From Steroidobacteraceae bacterium (GTDB lineage: Bacteria > Pseudomonadota > Gammaproteobacteria > Steroidobacterales > Steroidobacteraceae), in assembly GCA_041395505.1 (NCBI GenBank), contig JAWLAG010000001.1:1054001-1118000 (forward strand): a stretch of 64,000 nucleotides of DNA, written 5' to 3'. Positions 1 through 8,164 of the stretch are shown here, piece after piece. The notes under the pieces were generated by a model. That model ran no database searches and had not been told where the DNA came from. It saw only the letters and a list, made by a program, of their open reading frames with translations. Numbering within the stretch: position 1 is the first letter of the stretch; each line of letters starts with the position of its first letter. Position numbers and translations under genes: made by a program.

Positions 1-67
1 CGCTCGGCGCAATGTAGTAATGTGTACCGAGCAACTTGAGTCGTCGCTCGCCAAGTGTGTAAATCAT
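1..67 (-). CDS. Gamma-class carbonic anhydrase family protein, N-terminal fragment (partial)
   Basis: On the minus strand an ATG at 67 opens a frame that runs off the left edge. The 22 visible residues begin MIYTLGERR and continue to HYYIAPS. This resembles the N-terminus of gamma-carbonic-anhydrase/hexapeptide-repeat proteins (YrdA/PaaY group), where a short strand and an IAPSA-like segment precede the left-handed beta helix. The gene would be divergent from the CoA-transferase, with only 41 bases between the starts. The identification rests on very few residues and no metal-binding His is visible, so it is tentative. Confidence 0.5.
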   Translation of the reverse strand, partial: MIYTLGERRLKLLGTHYYIAPS

Positions 68-108
68 TCGCTGTCCGCCCAGACGGGTGATTCCGTTAGC
101 ATAGTTGC

Positions 109-1305
109 GTGAACGCGAAAAAAGTACTGCAGGGCGTGCGTGTGCTCGACTTCGGGCGCTACGTCGCAGGCCCGTATGCCGCCACCTTGCTCGGTTATCT
201 CGGCGCTGATGTGATCCGGGTGGAGCGCCGTGAAGGGGGCGAGGATCGTTTCATCGCGCCGGTGACGGCCAATGGGGAAGGCGCGGTATTCCTGCAAACG
301 GCGTGCGACAAGCGCTCGCTGACCCTCGATCTCGCGCACGCGCAGGCGGCGCAGGTGCTGCGCCCACTGATCGCATCCTCCGATGTGGTGGTGGCAAACT
401 TTCCGCCCCGGCAACTGCAGAAGTTCGGGCTCGATTACGCATCTCTGTGCGCGATACGCAGCGACATCATTCTCGCAACGCAAACCGCGTTCGGCGAGTC
501 GGGACCTTATCGCGATCGCGGTGGTTTCGACGGGATAGGTCAGGCGCTCTCCGGCGCCATGTATATCACCGGCACGCCGGGCGCGCCGGTCAAGGCGGCG
601 GCCCCGTATGTCGATTTCTCGACAGCCGTGTTGTCGGCTTTCGGCATTCTGGCAGCGATTCTGCATCGGCGCGAAACCGGTCAGGGTCAGCAGGTCGGCG
701 CCAACCTGCAAACAACCGCCATGGCGGTCTTCGGCTCGCATCTGATCGAGCAATCGGTGCTCGAACTCGATCGCGTCGGCTCAGGCAATCGCGTGCAGAC
801 TTCCGCGCCCTCGGATGTCTTCCCCACCCGCGACGGTCATGTGCTCACCCATGTCGTCGGCAATGCCTTGTTCGCGCGTTGGGCGCGCCTGATGGGTGAC
901 GCCGCGCGCTGGCTCGACGATCCGCGATTCTCGACCGATCAGTCGCGCGCCGATAATAGCGATGACATTCTCGCGCGGATGCGACTCTGGTGCGCCGAGC
1001 GCAGCTGCGAGCAGGCCATTACGGAGCTCGAGGCCGCGGGCCTGCCCGCGGCCCGCGTCTACACACCGCGCGAGGCATTGGCAGATCCACAGGTGACGGC
1101 CCTCGGGTCGCTGCACGAAGTCCATGACTATCCGGGTTTGCCGCGCGCGGCGGCGATACCGGACCTGCCGCTGCGGTTCTCTCAACTGCATGCCGGCATC
1201 AGCCAGCGGCCGCCAACGCTTGGCGAACACACAGACGAGATCCTCGCAAGCCTGGGCTTCGATACGCGCGCGATTGCCGCACTGCGAAACGCCCAGGTGG
1301 TTTGA
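109..1305 (+). CDS. Class III CoA-transferase (CaiB/BaiF family)
   Basis: A 398-residue protein of the family III CoA-transferases, which move CoA between carboxylic acids in the cytosol. The length matches the family norm of about 400. The N-terminus VRVLDFGRYVAGPYAATLLG is the typical opening, and the segment APYVDFSTA places the expected catalytic aspartate at about residue 168. The start is a GTG with the family motif beginning a few residues later. It stands alone on the plus strand and converges with the GST genes. The substrate cannot be read from the sequence. Activation of a carboxylate such as a carnitine-, bile-acid- or 2-methylacyl-type acid is possible but unproven. Confidence 0.9.
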   Translation: MNAKKVLQGVRVLDFGRYVAGPYAATLLGYLGADVIRVERREGGEDRFIAPVTANGEGAVFLQTACDKRSLTLDLAHAQAAQVLRPLIASSDVVVANFPPRQLQKFGLDYASLCAIRSDIILATQTAFGESGPYRDRGGFDGIGQALSGAMYITGTPGAPVKAAAPYVDFSTAVLSAFGILAAILHRRETGQGQQVGANLQTTAMAVFGSHLIEQSVLELDRVGSGNRVQTSAPSDVFPTRDGHVLTHVVGNALFARWARLMGDAARWLDDPRFSTDQSRADNSDDILARMRLWCAERSCEQAITELEAAGLPAARVYTPREALADPQVTALGSLHEVHDYPGLPRAAAIPDLPLRFSQLHAGISQRPPTLGEHTDEILASLGFDTRAIAALRNAQVV

Positions 1306-1320
1306 CGACCCGATCGGCCC

Positions 1321-2238
1321 CTAGGCGCGTTCGATGCGATAACCAAGCCGCGGGAAATGTACGATCACCTCCCCGCAACGGTCATGGCTGCGAAGCAGCG
1401 CCACGCTCTCTGGCGTCAGTGACACGAGTTCGCCCTGTACCGCGCCGCGGCGACTGTCATCGGGTCCGACCTGCACCCGATCTCCCGCCGCAAGGCGCAG
1501 CGGATCGTAGGCATCCACGCCATGCAGAGCGACAGGCTTGACCGCGAGCGCAGCGGCAAAGGCCTGCTCGGCGGTTCCCGTGCTTCGCGTGCCGACGCCT
1601 ATCGCTTCCATGCGTGCATCCCACTGCAGGATGCGCCGCAGGCCCGCAAACAGACCATCGGCTATCTGTGGAAAATAACACTTGCCCATCCAGACGAACG
1701 AATGGGCCTGGATGTCGGCAAGGCTCGGCGCAGCGCCTGCGAGAAACGCGCGGCCGTCCGCCAGTTGCTTCTCGATGAGCGCCGCATGCGCGCGATATTG
1801 CGTCATCGAGTGCGCGACATCTTGACGCATGGCATCGAAATCGAGATGCGCGAACAGCGTCTTGCGATCCGCGAGAAAAGGCGCTGGCCAGCTCGCGGCG
1901 GAGCTGTCGATGGCAATGGCGAGCGCGCTGTAGAAAAACGCATCGCTCCACTTGACCAGCATGTAGTGCAGGCCGCGATCGCCCGAGCCGCAGAGACCTG
2001 GTTCGGGAAACCGTCGTTCGAGCTCGGCCGCGATACGCTGGGTATCGATGTAGACGTCGGCGCCAATCTGCATGACCGGTGTGCCGCGGTAGCCGCCGGT
2101 GAGCGCGGTCAGGTCGTCCTTCGGCGGCATCATGGGCGTCTCGACCGTCGTATAGGACAGCTTTTTGAGCCCCATCATGCGCAGCGCTTTCTGCGTAAAC
2201 GGTGAGGCGTCGTAGCAATGCAGGAATATTTCACTCAT
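1321..2238 (-). CDS. Glutathione S-transferase family protein with C-terminal extension
   Basis: A 305-residue protein whose first 85 residues form the thioredoxin-like GST domain. An ASPFTQKALR segment holds the likely glutathione-contacting Ser/Thr near residue 12, and RGTPVMQ supplies the cis-proline at residue 54. A helical GST C-domain follows to about residue 225. Typical GSTs have 200-230 residues, so about 75 residues remain, rich in predicted strands (from about LAVKPVALHG to the C-terminus). I do not recognise this tail. The gene lies 37 bases downstream of another GST on the same strand, and the two probably form an operon. Glutathione-dependent detoxification or isomerisation is likely, with unknown substrate. 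Confidence 0.85.
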   Translation of the reverse strand: MSEIFLHCYDASPFTQKALRMMGLKKLSYTTVETPMMPPKDDLTALTGGYRGTPVMQIGADVYIDTQRIAAELERRFPEPGLCGSGDRGLHYMLVKWSDAFFYSALAIAIDSSAASWPAPFLADRKTLFAHLDFDAMRQDVAHSMTQYRAHAALIEKQLADGRAFLAGAAPSLADIQAHSFVWMGKCYFPQIADGLFAGLRRILQWDARMEAIGVGTRSTGTAEQAFAAALAVKPVALHGVDAYDPLRLAAGDRVQVGPDDSRRGAVQGELVSLTPESVALLRSHDRCGEVIVHFPRLGYRIERA

Positions 2239-2275
2239 GGTCGGCGCTCGTCAGGGAATGTCATTTGAAAACTCA

Positions 2276-2965
2276 TCATCGTCCCGCGGCATCGACACTT
2301 GCCGCGGTCTGGCCGTACAGATACCGGTAGGCCTCCTGGTCGGCAGCCTGCTCATGTCCCAACGCATAGGCCCGGTGCACAGCCGGGCGGGCGCGGATGG
2401 ACTCGAACCAGGCGGAGACTGCCGGGAAATCTTTCAGATTCTGTCCCTGACGCTCGTGCGATACCACCCACGGCCAGGCGGCCATGTCGGCGATGGAATA
2501 CTCGCCGGCAAGAAATGGAAATTGCTTCAGCTGGCGCTCCATGACGCCATAGAGGCGATTGACTTCGTCGGTGTAGCGCTTGATGCCATAGGGAACCACT
2601 TCGCTCGCAAAGGCGCGAAAATGATGGGCCTGTCCTGCCATCGGTCCAAGTCCGCCGACCTGCCAGAACAGCCAGGACAAGACGCGCGATCGTGCCGGTT
2701 GGTCCGTACCGAGGAACCGGCCACAGGATTCCGCGAGATAAAGAAGTATGGCCCCGGATTCGAACATCGCGAGCGGACCACCGGGCGCATCCTGATCGAT
2801 CAGGGCCGGAATCTTGTTGTTCGGGCTGACTGCCAGGAATTCGGGAGTGAATTGCTCGCCGCGCAGGATATTGACCGGACGGATCCGGTAGTCGAGGCCG
2901 CACTCTTCCAGCATGATGGTGATCTTCATGCCGTTCGGTGACGGGTAGAACAGCAATTCCATCAT
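2276..2965 (-). CDS. Glutathione S-transferase, Nu-class (YfcG/YghU-like)
   Basis: A GST of about 229 residues. The N-terminal segment FYPSPNGMKITIMLEECGLD closely follows the E. coli YfcG pattern, in which a Thr/Ser and an Asn after Pro bind glutathione. NNKIPALID carries the cis-proline and MFESGAILLYLAE the gamma-glutamyl contact. YfcG-type enzymes act as glutathione-dependent disulfide reductases or peroxidases in the cytosol. The frame extends upstream to a GTG at 2977, but the adjacent ATGs at 2965 and 2962 put the family motif right at the N-terminus, so I start at 2965. No strong ribosome-binding site separates these options. The gene is divergent from the TonB-OmpA fusion across about 170 bases. 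Confidence 0.88.
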   Translation of the reverse strand: MMELLFYPSPNGMKITIMLEECGLDYRIRPVNILRGEQFTPEFLAVSPNNKIPALIDQDAPGGPLAMFESGAILLYLAESCGRFLGTDQPARSRVLSWLFWQVGGLGPMAGQAHHFRAFASEVVPYGIKRYTDEVNRLYGVMERQLKQFPFLAGEYSIADMAAWPWVVSHERQGQNLKDFPAVSAWFESIRARPAVHRAYALGHEQAADQEAYRYLYGQTAASVDAAGR

Positions 2966-3048
2966 GACCGAAGGCACCCGATGTGGCTGCTATGCAACAG
3001 GATAGCCCAAAAAACAGTCAAACTTGATTCTTTTGTGCGGATGAACCC

Positions 3049-3054
3049 TATAAT
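3049..3054 (+). promoter_or_regulatory. Probable sigma70 promoter -10 (TATAAT) for the TonB-OmpA fusion gene
   Basis: A perfect TATAAT lies 84 bases upstream of the chosen ATG. A TTGATT at 3024-3029 could serve as the -35, although the 19-base spacer is long. The upstream stretch 3012-3029 begins with AAACAGTCA, which recurs at 29753. Confidence 0.45.
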
Positions 3055-3137
3055 CCGCCCTTGCGCCGGCCTCGTGGAGGGCCGTGCGCCAACTGACATC
3101 AATCAAGGCAAGCTGCCATCAAGAGGGGAGTTTCCAG

Positions 3138-6100
3138 ATGAGGCAACTGAGTCGAGTGCGAATGACGTCGGCCTGTGCTGCGCTGATCGCGGGCGCGTCA
3201 CTGCTGGGTGCCGCATTACCCGCGTTGTCGCAAACCGAAGGCGGCTTGCAGGAAGTGACCGTGACGGCCACGCGACGCGGCAACACCAATATTCAGGAAA
3301 CCCCGGTTGCTGTGACCGCAGTCGATGCGGCGGCGATCGAAACCATCGTGCCGCGCGATGTCAGCGACGTGGCGGCGATCGTCCCCAATTTCTCGGCTGC
3401 GCGCATTACAGCCTTCAATGCTGCATCGTTTGCCATGCGCGGCGCGGGCCAGACGGACATCATCGTCTACCTGGAACCGCCGGTGGCGGTCATCGTCGAT
3501 GACTTCGTCATGCCTAGCGTACAGACGCAGTTGCTCGACACCTTCGACATGGAGTCGGTTGAAGTGCTGCGTGGTCCCCAGGGTACGCTGTTCGGCAAGA
3601 ACACCACGGGTGGCGTCGTGGTCGTGCGTACCAAGAAGCCGGACCTGTTCGAAGGTGGCGGCGAAATCGTCTTCGGCGCAGGCAGCTTCGATCGCCGTCA
3701 AGCGCAGGGCGCGTTCAACCTGCCGTTGGTAGAGGGCAAGTTCGCGCTGCGCGTCGTCGGCAGTTACGTGCAGACCGATGGCTATTACCGCAACGGTGCC
3801 TCCTATGGCCCGACCGTAGCCGCATTGCCGGAATTCGTTGGCTTTTCGGGCCAGGCCAATGGCCAGCGCGCTGGTGGGCAGGATGTCACCAACGGTCGCA
3901 TCAAGGCGCTCTGGCAAGTCACGGATAATTTCAGCGCTTTGCTGCAACTCGAAGCCTTGCGTGATCGTTCGGGCGCCGTTCCGTCCGTCAACGACACGCC
4001 GGCAGAGCCTGGTTGCATCCCGTTTGGCGATCCGACTGCAGGCGGATGCAATTTTGTCTGGAACAGCCTGGGCTTCACGCGCGATCCGGGCGATCCGCTC
4101 GATGTAGCTGCCACCAGCAATCGCAACGATGCGGGTCTGCTCATGGGACGGGGCCAGCGCATCAATGTCGATGGCGCCTATCTCAGCCTCGACTGGAACC
4201 TCGCCAACAACTGGACCGTCAACTCGGTCACCGGCTATCGCGAGCAGAAGTCGCGTCTGCCGAACACCTATACCGGCGATGTGCCCGTGCTGCCCAATGT
4301 GTTGGGCGGCGGCACCGAGGTCTATTCACTTTTTGACGCGGCTCGTAACGATGATCGCGAGACCTTCCAGCAGGAGCTGCGACTGACTCGCAGCACGGAA
4401 AGTTCCAGCTGGGTGTTCGGCGGGTTTTACCAGACCGACAAGACAACCTTCTGCGTACTGCAGGTACTGGGTTTCCTCGACATGTTGGGGCTCGGCGATG
4501 CATTCTTCGGTGATCCGAATTTCTTCAACAACAATCCGCAGGTGCTGTGTAACCAGCAGAAGTCGGACGTCTTCGCGGGTTTTGCGGATGCAACCTTCAA
4601 TATCACCGACCGCTTCACCCTGGCGGCCGGCGCGCGTTGGACCAACGAGGAGAAGCGCTGGACCGGTCGCAACCAGGTGTTCTATCAGGCGTTGGGTGGC
4701 GGTTTCGACCCCGCACTCAACGTGAATACCGTAGGCGCCGAACTGGCGGCCGCTGACTTTACGCGTTTTTCGACGGGCGTCGTCAGCGACAAGAAGTCCT
4801 GGTCGGAACCTACCTGGCGCCTGACCGGCAGCTACAAGTTCACGGACGACGTGTTCGGCTATCTCACGTTGTCGCGCGGCTTCAAGAGCGGCGGCTATAA
4901 CGACCAGACCGGCACGAGCGGCAACGCCATTGACACAACCGGGCCGCTGGCTTTCGGTCGCTATGACCCCGAGTTCGCGAATTCAATCGATCTCGGCCTC
5001 AAGACCGAGTTGTTGAACAACCGCCTGAGGCTCAATACGGCACTGTTCTACGTCAAATACTCGGATTCACAGCGCGCACTGGTCGCGACCGTGCAGAACA
5101 GTCTCGGCCAGACCTTCCAGGAGACGCGCTTCTTCAACGCAGCAGACGTCGAAGTCAAGGGTGTCGAGCTGGAAGCGACTGCGTTGCTGACGGATCGGTT
5201 CCAGATCGGCTTGAGTGCCGGTTACCAGGACGGCAAGTACAAGAAGTTCCAGGCCGACACCAACGGCGACGGTACCGTCGATGTGGACTTCACGGGTCAG
5301 CCGCTCACGCGCACGCCGGAGTTCTCGGGTTCGCTGTCAGCGACCTACGAACATCCGGTCGGCAATCGCGCCAAGATGCGCTGGTCGGCGTTGTTCTATC
5401 ACGAGGACGAGAACCCATTCATCCTGTCTGACCTGGGTTCGGCGTTCAACGGCAACCTCGACGCCAAGGATCTACTGAGTGCCAACGTCACGCTGAGCGG
5501 CGCCGACGACAACTGGTGGCTGCGCCTCTACGGCAAGAACCTCACCGACGAGCGCTATCGTGTTGCGGTGCAGCCGGTGGCCAACCTCTGGACGCATGCG
5601 CAGTTCGGTGAGCCGCGCTCCTTCGGTGTGGAATTCGGCCTCAAGTTCCATGGCGGCGAAGCGCCGCGAGCTGTAGCGCCACCACCGCCGCCGCCGCCTG
5701 CGCCTGTGGACAGTGACGGCGATGGTGTGACGGATGACATGGACAAGTGTCCTGGCACGCCGGCCGGAGCGCGGGTGGATGCGAGCGGCTGCGAGCTCGA
5801 TTCGGATGGCGATGGCGTGGTCGACAGCCAGGACCAGTGCCCAGGGACGCCCGCGGGTGCGAAGGTCGATGCGCGCGGCTGCGAAGTGGACTCCGATGGC
5901 GATGGGGTCGTGGACAGCAAGGACAAGTGCCCGGATACGCCGAAGGGCGATCGGGTGGATGAGGACGGCTGTTCATTCAAGGAAGAGATCCGCCTGCCCG
6001 GGGTGGTTTTTGAGACCAACAGTGCCGAGCTGAGCGCGGGGAGCGAGTCGGTGCTGGATCGTGCGGTCGCGACGTTGAAGCGCTATCCGGAGCTGGAAGT

Positions 6101-6320
6101 GGAAGTGGCCGGGCACACCGACAGCGTGGGATCGGCGGGCTACAACAAGACGCTCTCGCAGCGCCGGGCGGAGACGGTGATGGGGTATCTGAAGGCTCAC
6201 GGGGTGAGCAACAGCTTGAGTGCCCGAGGGTATGGCGAGGCGCAGCCGATTGCGAGCAATGCCACGGACGAGGGACGCCAGACCAATCGTCGCGTGGTCC
6301 TGCGCATCGTCGGCGAATAA
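3138..6320 (+). CDS. TonB-dependent receptor fused to thrombospondin type-3 repeats and an OmpA C-terminal domain
   Basis: A 1060-residue outer-membrane protein. The ATG at 3138 is chosen because GAGGGGAG lies 7 bases upstream and a signal peptide ending near LPALSQ follows. The order is: plug domain (about 40-160, with LQEVTVTATRRG and VEVLRGPQGTLFGKNTTGG); 22-strand-type barrel to about residue 838, ending with the beta-signal-like strand RSFGVEFGLKFHG; a proline run (about 845-857); three 30-residue DSDGDGV...CP repeats (858-947); and an OmpA/MotB peptidoglycan-binding domain (953-1060) with AGHTDSVGS and NRRVVLRI. Ordinary receptors end at the barrel, so the last 220 residues are an addition. 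The ligand is unknown. The frame is intact throughout, so the fusion is not an artefact of a lost stop within this sequence. Confidence 0.93.
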   Translation: MRQLSRVRMTSACAALIAGASLLGAALPALSQTEGGLQEVTVTATRRGNTNIQETPVAVTAVDAAAIETIVPRDVSDVAAIVPNFSAARITAFNAASFAMRGAGQTDIIVYLEPPVAVIVDDFVMPSVQTQLLDTFDMESVEVLRGPQGTLFGKNTTGGVVVVRTKKPDLFEGGGEIVFGAGSFDRRQAQGAFNLPLVEGKFALRVVGSYVQTDGYYRNGASYGPTVAALPEFVGFSGQANGQRAGGQDVTNGRIKALWQVTDNFSALLQLEALRDRSGAVPSVNDTPAEPGCIPFGDPTAGGCNFVWNSLGFTRDPGDPLDVAATSNRNDAGLLMGRGQRINVDGAYLSLDWNLANNWTVNSVTGYREQKSRLPNTYTGDVPVLPNVLGGGTEVYSLFDAARNDDRETFQQELRLTRSTESSSWVFGGFYQTDKTTFCVLQVLGFLDMLGLGDAFFGDPNFFNNNPQVLCNQQKSDVFAGFADATFNITDRFTLAAGARWTNEEKRWTGRNQVFYQALGGGFDPALNVNTVGAELAAADFTRFSTGVVSDKKSWSEPTWRLTGSYKFTDDVFGYLTLSRGFKSGGYNDQTGTSGNAIDTTGPLAFGRYDPEFANSIDLGLKTELLNNRLRLNTALFYVKYSDSQRALVATVQNSLGQTFQETRFFNAADVEVKGVELEATALLTDRFQIGLSAGYQDGKYKKFQADTNGDGTVDVDFTGQPLTRTPEFSGSLSATYEHPVGNRAKMRWSALFYHEDENPFILSDLGSAFNGNLDAKDLLSANVTLSGADDNWWLRLYGKNLTDERYRVAVQPVANLWTHAQFGEPRSFGVEFGLKFHGGEAPRAVAPPPPPPPAPVDSDGDGVTDDMDKCPGTPAGARVDASGCELDSDGDGVVDSQDQCPGTPAGAKVDARGCEVDSDGDGVVDSKDKCPDTPKGDRVDEDGCSFKEEIRLPGVVFETNSAELSAGSESVLDRAVATLKRYPELEVEVAGHTDSVGSAGYNKTLSQRRAETVMGYLKAHGVSNSLSARGYGEAQPIASNATDEGRQTNRRVVLRIVGE
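5709..5978 (+). repeat. Three tandem 90-bp repeats encoding thrombospondin type-3 (calcium-binding) units
   Basis: Within the TonB-OmpA fusion, three in-frame 30-residue units occupy 5709-5798, 5799-5888 and 5889-5978. Each starts DSDGDGV, continues with D-x-C-P-x-T-P, and ends in a Gly-Cys pair. DxDxDG motifs of this kind bind calcium in OmpA-type linkers and thrombospondins. The two Cys per unit could form disulfides in the periplasm. Confidence 0.9.
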
Positions 6321-6330
6321 GCACTCTGCG

Positions 6331-6362
6331 ATCAGGTGACTCCCTCACGGGAGTCACCTGAT
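6331..6362. other. Perfect 14-bp inverted repeat (stem-loop) between the receptor and MFS genes
   Basis: ATCAGGTGACTCCC (6331-6344) and its exact complement (6349-6362) are separated by a 4-base loop, 10 bases after the receptor stop. No T-run follows on the plus strand, so it is not a canonical intrinsic terminator. It may act as a Rho-linked or mRNA-stabilising hairpin. It contains one of the candidate GTG starts of the next gene. Confidence 0.7.
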
Positions 6363-7628
6363 CCAACCGATCGGGTGGCCGTGACCCGCGATGGAGCACC
6401 GTCGAGTCGCGAGTGGGTCGCGGTCCTCGCCTTCTGCCTGTTCGCCTGGACATGCAGCAATCTCGACCAGTCATTGTTCGGCTATGCGGTCCCGGGCATC
6501 GTCGCCGAATTTCACATCGGGCTCGATGCGATCGGGCTGATACTTTCCATCGGTTTCATCGCCGCGGCCGTGCTGGTGGTATTCGCGGGCGTCCTTGCCG
6601 ACCGGTTCGGGCGTCGCCGCACCCTCGTCGCCTTGCTCGCCGTCTCGGCGATCTTCGTGGGTTTGCACGGATTTGCCAGAGACCTGGTGGAACTGACCGT
6701 GTTGCGCGCGCTCGCTTTCGGACTCGCCGCAGGCATTGCGCCGATCACGGCGGCGCTGGTGGCGGAGTCGGCGCCCGCGCATCGGCGCGGCATGCTGATG
6801 GGCGTGTTGCAATGCGGCTATCCGCTTGGATGGTTCATTGCGGCTGAACTCGCCGCGCCAATGCTCGAATCGAGCGGCTGGCGCGTGATCTTCCTGATTG
6901 CCTTCGCGGTCGTGCCGCTCGCACTGCTGTTGGGTTGGAGGCTGCCCGAGAGCCGGCGATTTGAAGTCGTGGCTGCGGCGCGCGATACGGCGGGAGCGGG
7001 CGCATTCGATGTCAGGCAGATCAGGGAATTGTTCGGTGCAACCTACCGGCGGCGATCATTCGCCTGCGTGGTCCTGTTCCTCGCCTTCGGTTCCGCCTAT
7101 GCGGGTACGGCGTTCTTCTTCCCCACATATTTCATGACCGTGCGGGGCTATGGTGCTGCGCAGGCGACGCAGCTGGTCGGGATGTCCTATGGCATCGCGA
7201 TCGTCGGTTACCTGGCCGCCGCCTATGTTGGCGAGTACCTCATCACCCGCCGCAACACCTTTGCAGCCTGGTGTGTGGTGGGCGCACTGGCATTGCTTGG
7301 CCTCATGTGGCTGCCACAGGCAGGCTGGCAGGATCTCGCGTGGTTCGCACTGACCTGTGCTTTTTTCTATGGCAGCAACGCCGTGGTTGGTACGTTGCTG
7401 GTCGAGCTTTATCCGACGCGAATGCGTGCGACCAGCTATGCCGTCTGCGGTTCGGCGCCGTTGTGCGTTGGGTTCGCGTTGTTTCCGAGCGTCGTGCCGC
7501 AGGTGGTCGCAGCATTTGGTTGGCAGTGGGCGTTCACGCTCGCGATCGCGCCCTTGCTGCTCCTGTCCGCAGGGGCAGCGCTCGTATTGCCCAATATCCG
7601 CTCCGGTGCAGCCGTCGCCGATTTCTGA
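6336..7628 (+). CDS. MFS transporter
   Basis: A 430-residue major facilitator with about 12 hydrophobic segments. The first begins at WVAVLAFCLF, and the loop between helices 2 and 3 carries the family signature ADRFGRRRTLV. The aromatic-acid/H+ symporter or sugar-porter branch is plausible; the substrate is unknown. The start is uncertain. The GTG at 6336 falls inside a perfect hairpin and has no ribosome-binding site, so the GTGs at 6375 or 6381 may be used, leaving a 10-residue cytoplasmic lead. The gene follows the outer-membrane receptor by 15 bases, suggesting that receptor and inner-membrane carrier handle the same compound. Confidence 0.88.
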   Translation: MTPSRESPDPTDRVAVTRDGAPSSREWVAVLAFCLFAWTCSNLDQSLFGYAVPGIVAEFHIGLDAIGLILSIGFIAAAVLVVFAGVLADRFGRRRTLVALLAVSAIFVGLHGFARDLVELTVLRALAFGLAAGIAPITAALVAESAPAHRRGMLMGVLQCGYPLGWFIAAELAAPMLESSGWRVIFLIAFAVVPLALLLGWRLPESRRFEVVAAARDTAGAGAFDVRQIRELFGATYRRRSFACVVLFLAFGSAYAGTAFFFPTYFMTVRGYGAAQATQLVGMSYGIAIVGYLAAAYVGEYLITRRNTFAAWCVVGALALLGLMWLPQAGWQDLAWFALTCAFFYGSNAVVGTLLVELYPTRMRATSYAVCGSAPLCVGFALFPSVVPQVVAAFGWQWAFTLAIAPLLLLSAGAALVLPNIRSGAAVADF

Positions 7629-7660
7629 TCAGTAGTGCAAACGCGCGCGCGGCGTCCGCG

Positions 7661-8155
7661 CTATTCGAGCACCGCCGGTGACTGGTCAATCCGATCCTGG
7701 GCCTGTCGCAGGCTGCGCGCGAGTGCCGCCGCGTCGGTGCGGGACAAGGATGCAAGCACTTCTTCCACGGCGGCGCGATACGCGCTTTTCATCTCTTTCC
7801 ATGCGGCCCGGCCCTGCGGCGTGAGCGTGACATACTGGACGCGGCGATCATTGCGGCTGGCGCTGCGCTTGATCAGTTGATCGAGCTCGAGGCCTCGTAC
7901 CACGCCCGTTACATTGCCCTTGGTCACCATGAGCCGGCGCGCGAGCTGGGTCATCGTCAGGCCTTCGCCGTGCTGTGCAAGAGCCGTCATGACATCAAAA
8001 CGCGGCAACGTTGCGTTGAAACGCGACTTCAGCCGCCGTCTGAGCGTGCGTTCGACGCTCGTGAAGCAGCCAAGCAATGTGAGCCAGAGGCGCATGTAGT
8101 GATCGTCCCTGGCGAGATCATCCTGCATCAGCTCGAACAGATTCTTGGTTGACAT
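7661..8155 (-). CDS. MarR-family transcriptional regulator
   Basis: A 164-residue winged-helix regulator. The segment LTMTQLARRLMVTKGNVTGV is the DNA-recognition helix-turn-helix, and SRNDRRVQYVTLTPQGR forms the wing, both standard for MarR. MarR dimers typically repress by binding short palindromes and release on binding a phenolic, acyl-CoA or similar ligand. It is the last gene of the minus-strand operon that starts at 12374 (9 bases after the aldehyde dehydrogenase). It is the best candidate to bind the inverted repeats at 12429-12446 and 13649-13666; this link is inferred from position and symmetry. Confidence 0.9.
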   Translation of the reverse strand: MSTKNLFELMQDDLARDDHYMRLWLTLLGCFTSVERTLRRRLKSRFNATLPRFDVMTALAQHGEGLTMTQLARRLMVTKGNVTGVVRGLELDQLIKRSASRNDRRVQYVTLTPQGRAAWKEMKSAYRAAVEEVLASLSRTDAAALARSLRQAQDRIDQSPAVLE

Positions 8156-8164
8156 GCCCAGAAC

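Noticed and set aside
5709..5978. The 90-bp tandem units as a DNA-level repeat or CRISPR-like array
   Set aside because: They are in-frame protein repeats inside one gene with diverged codons, and there are no spacers.
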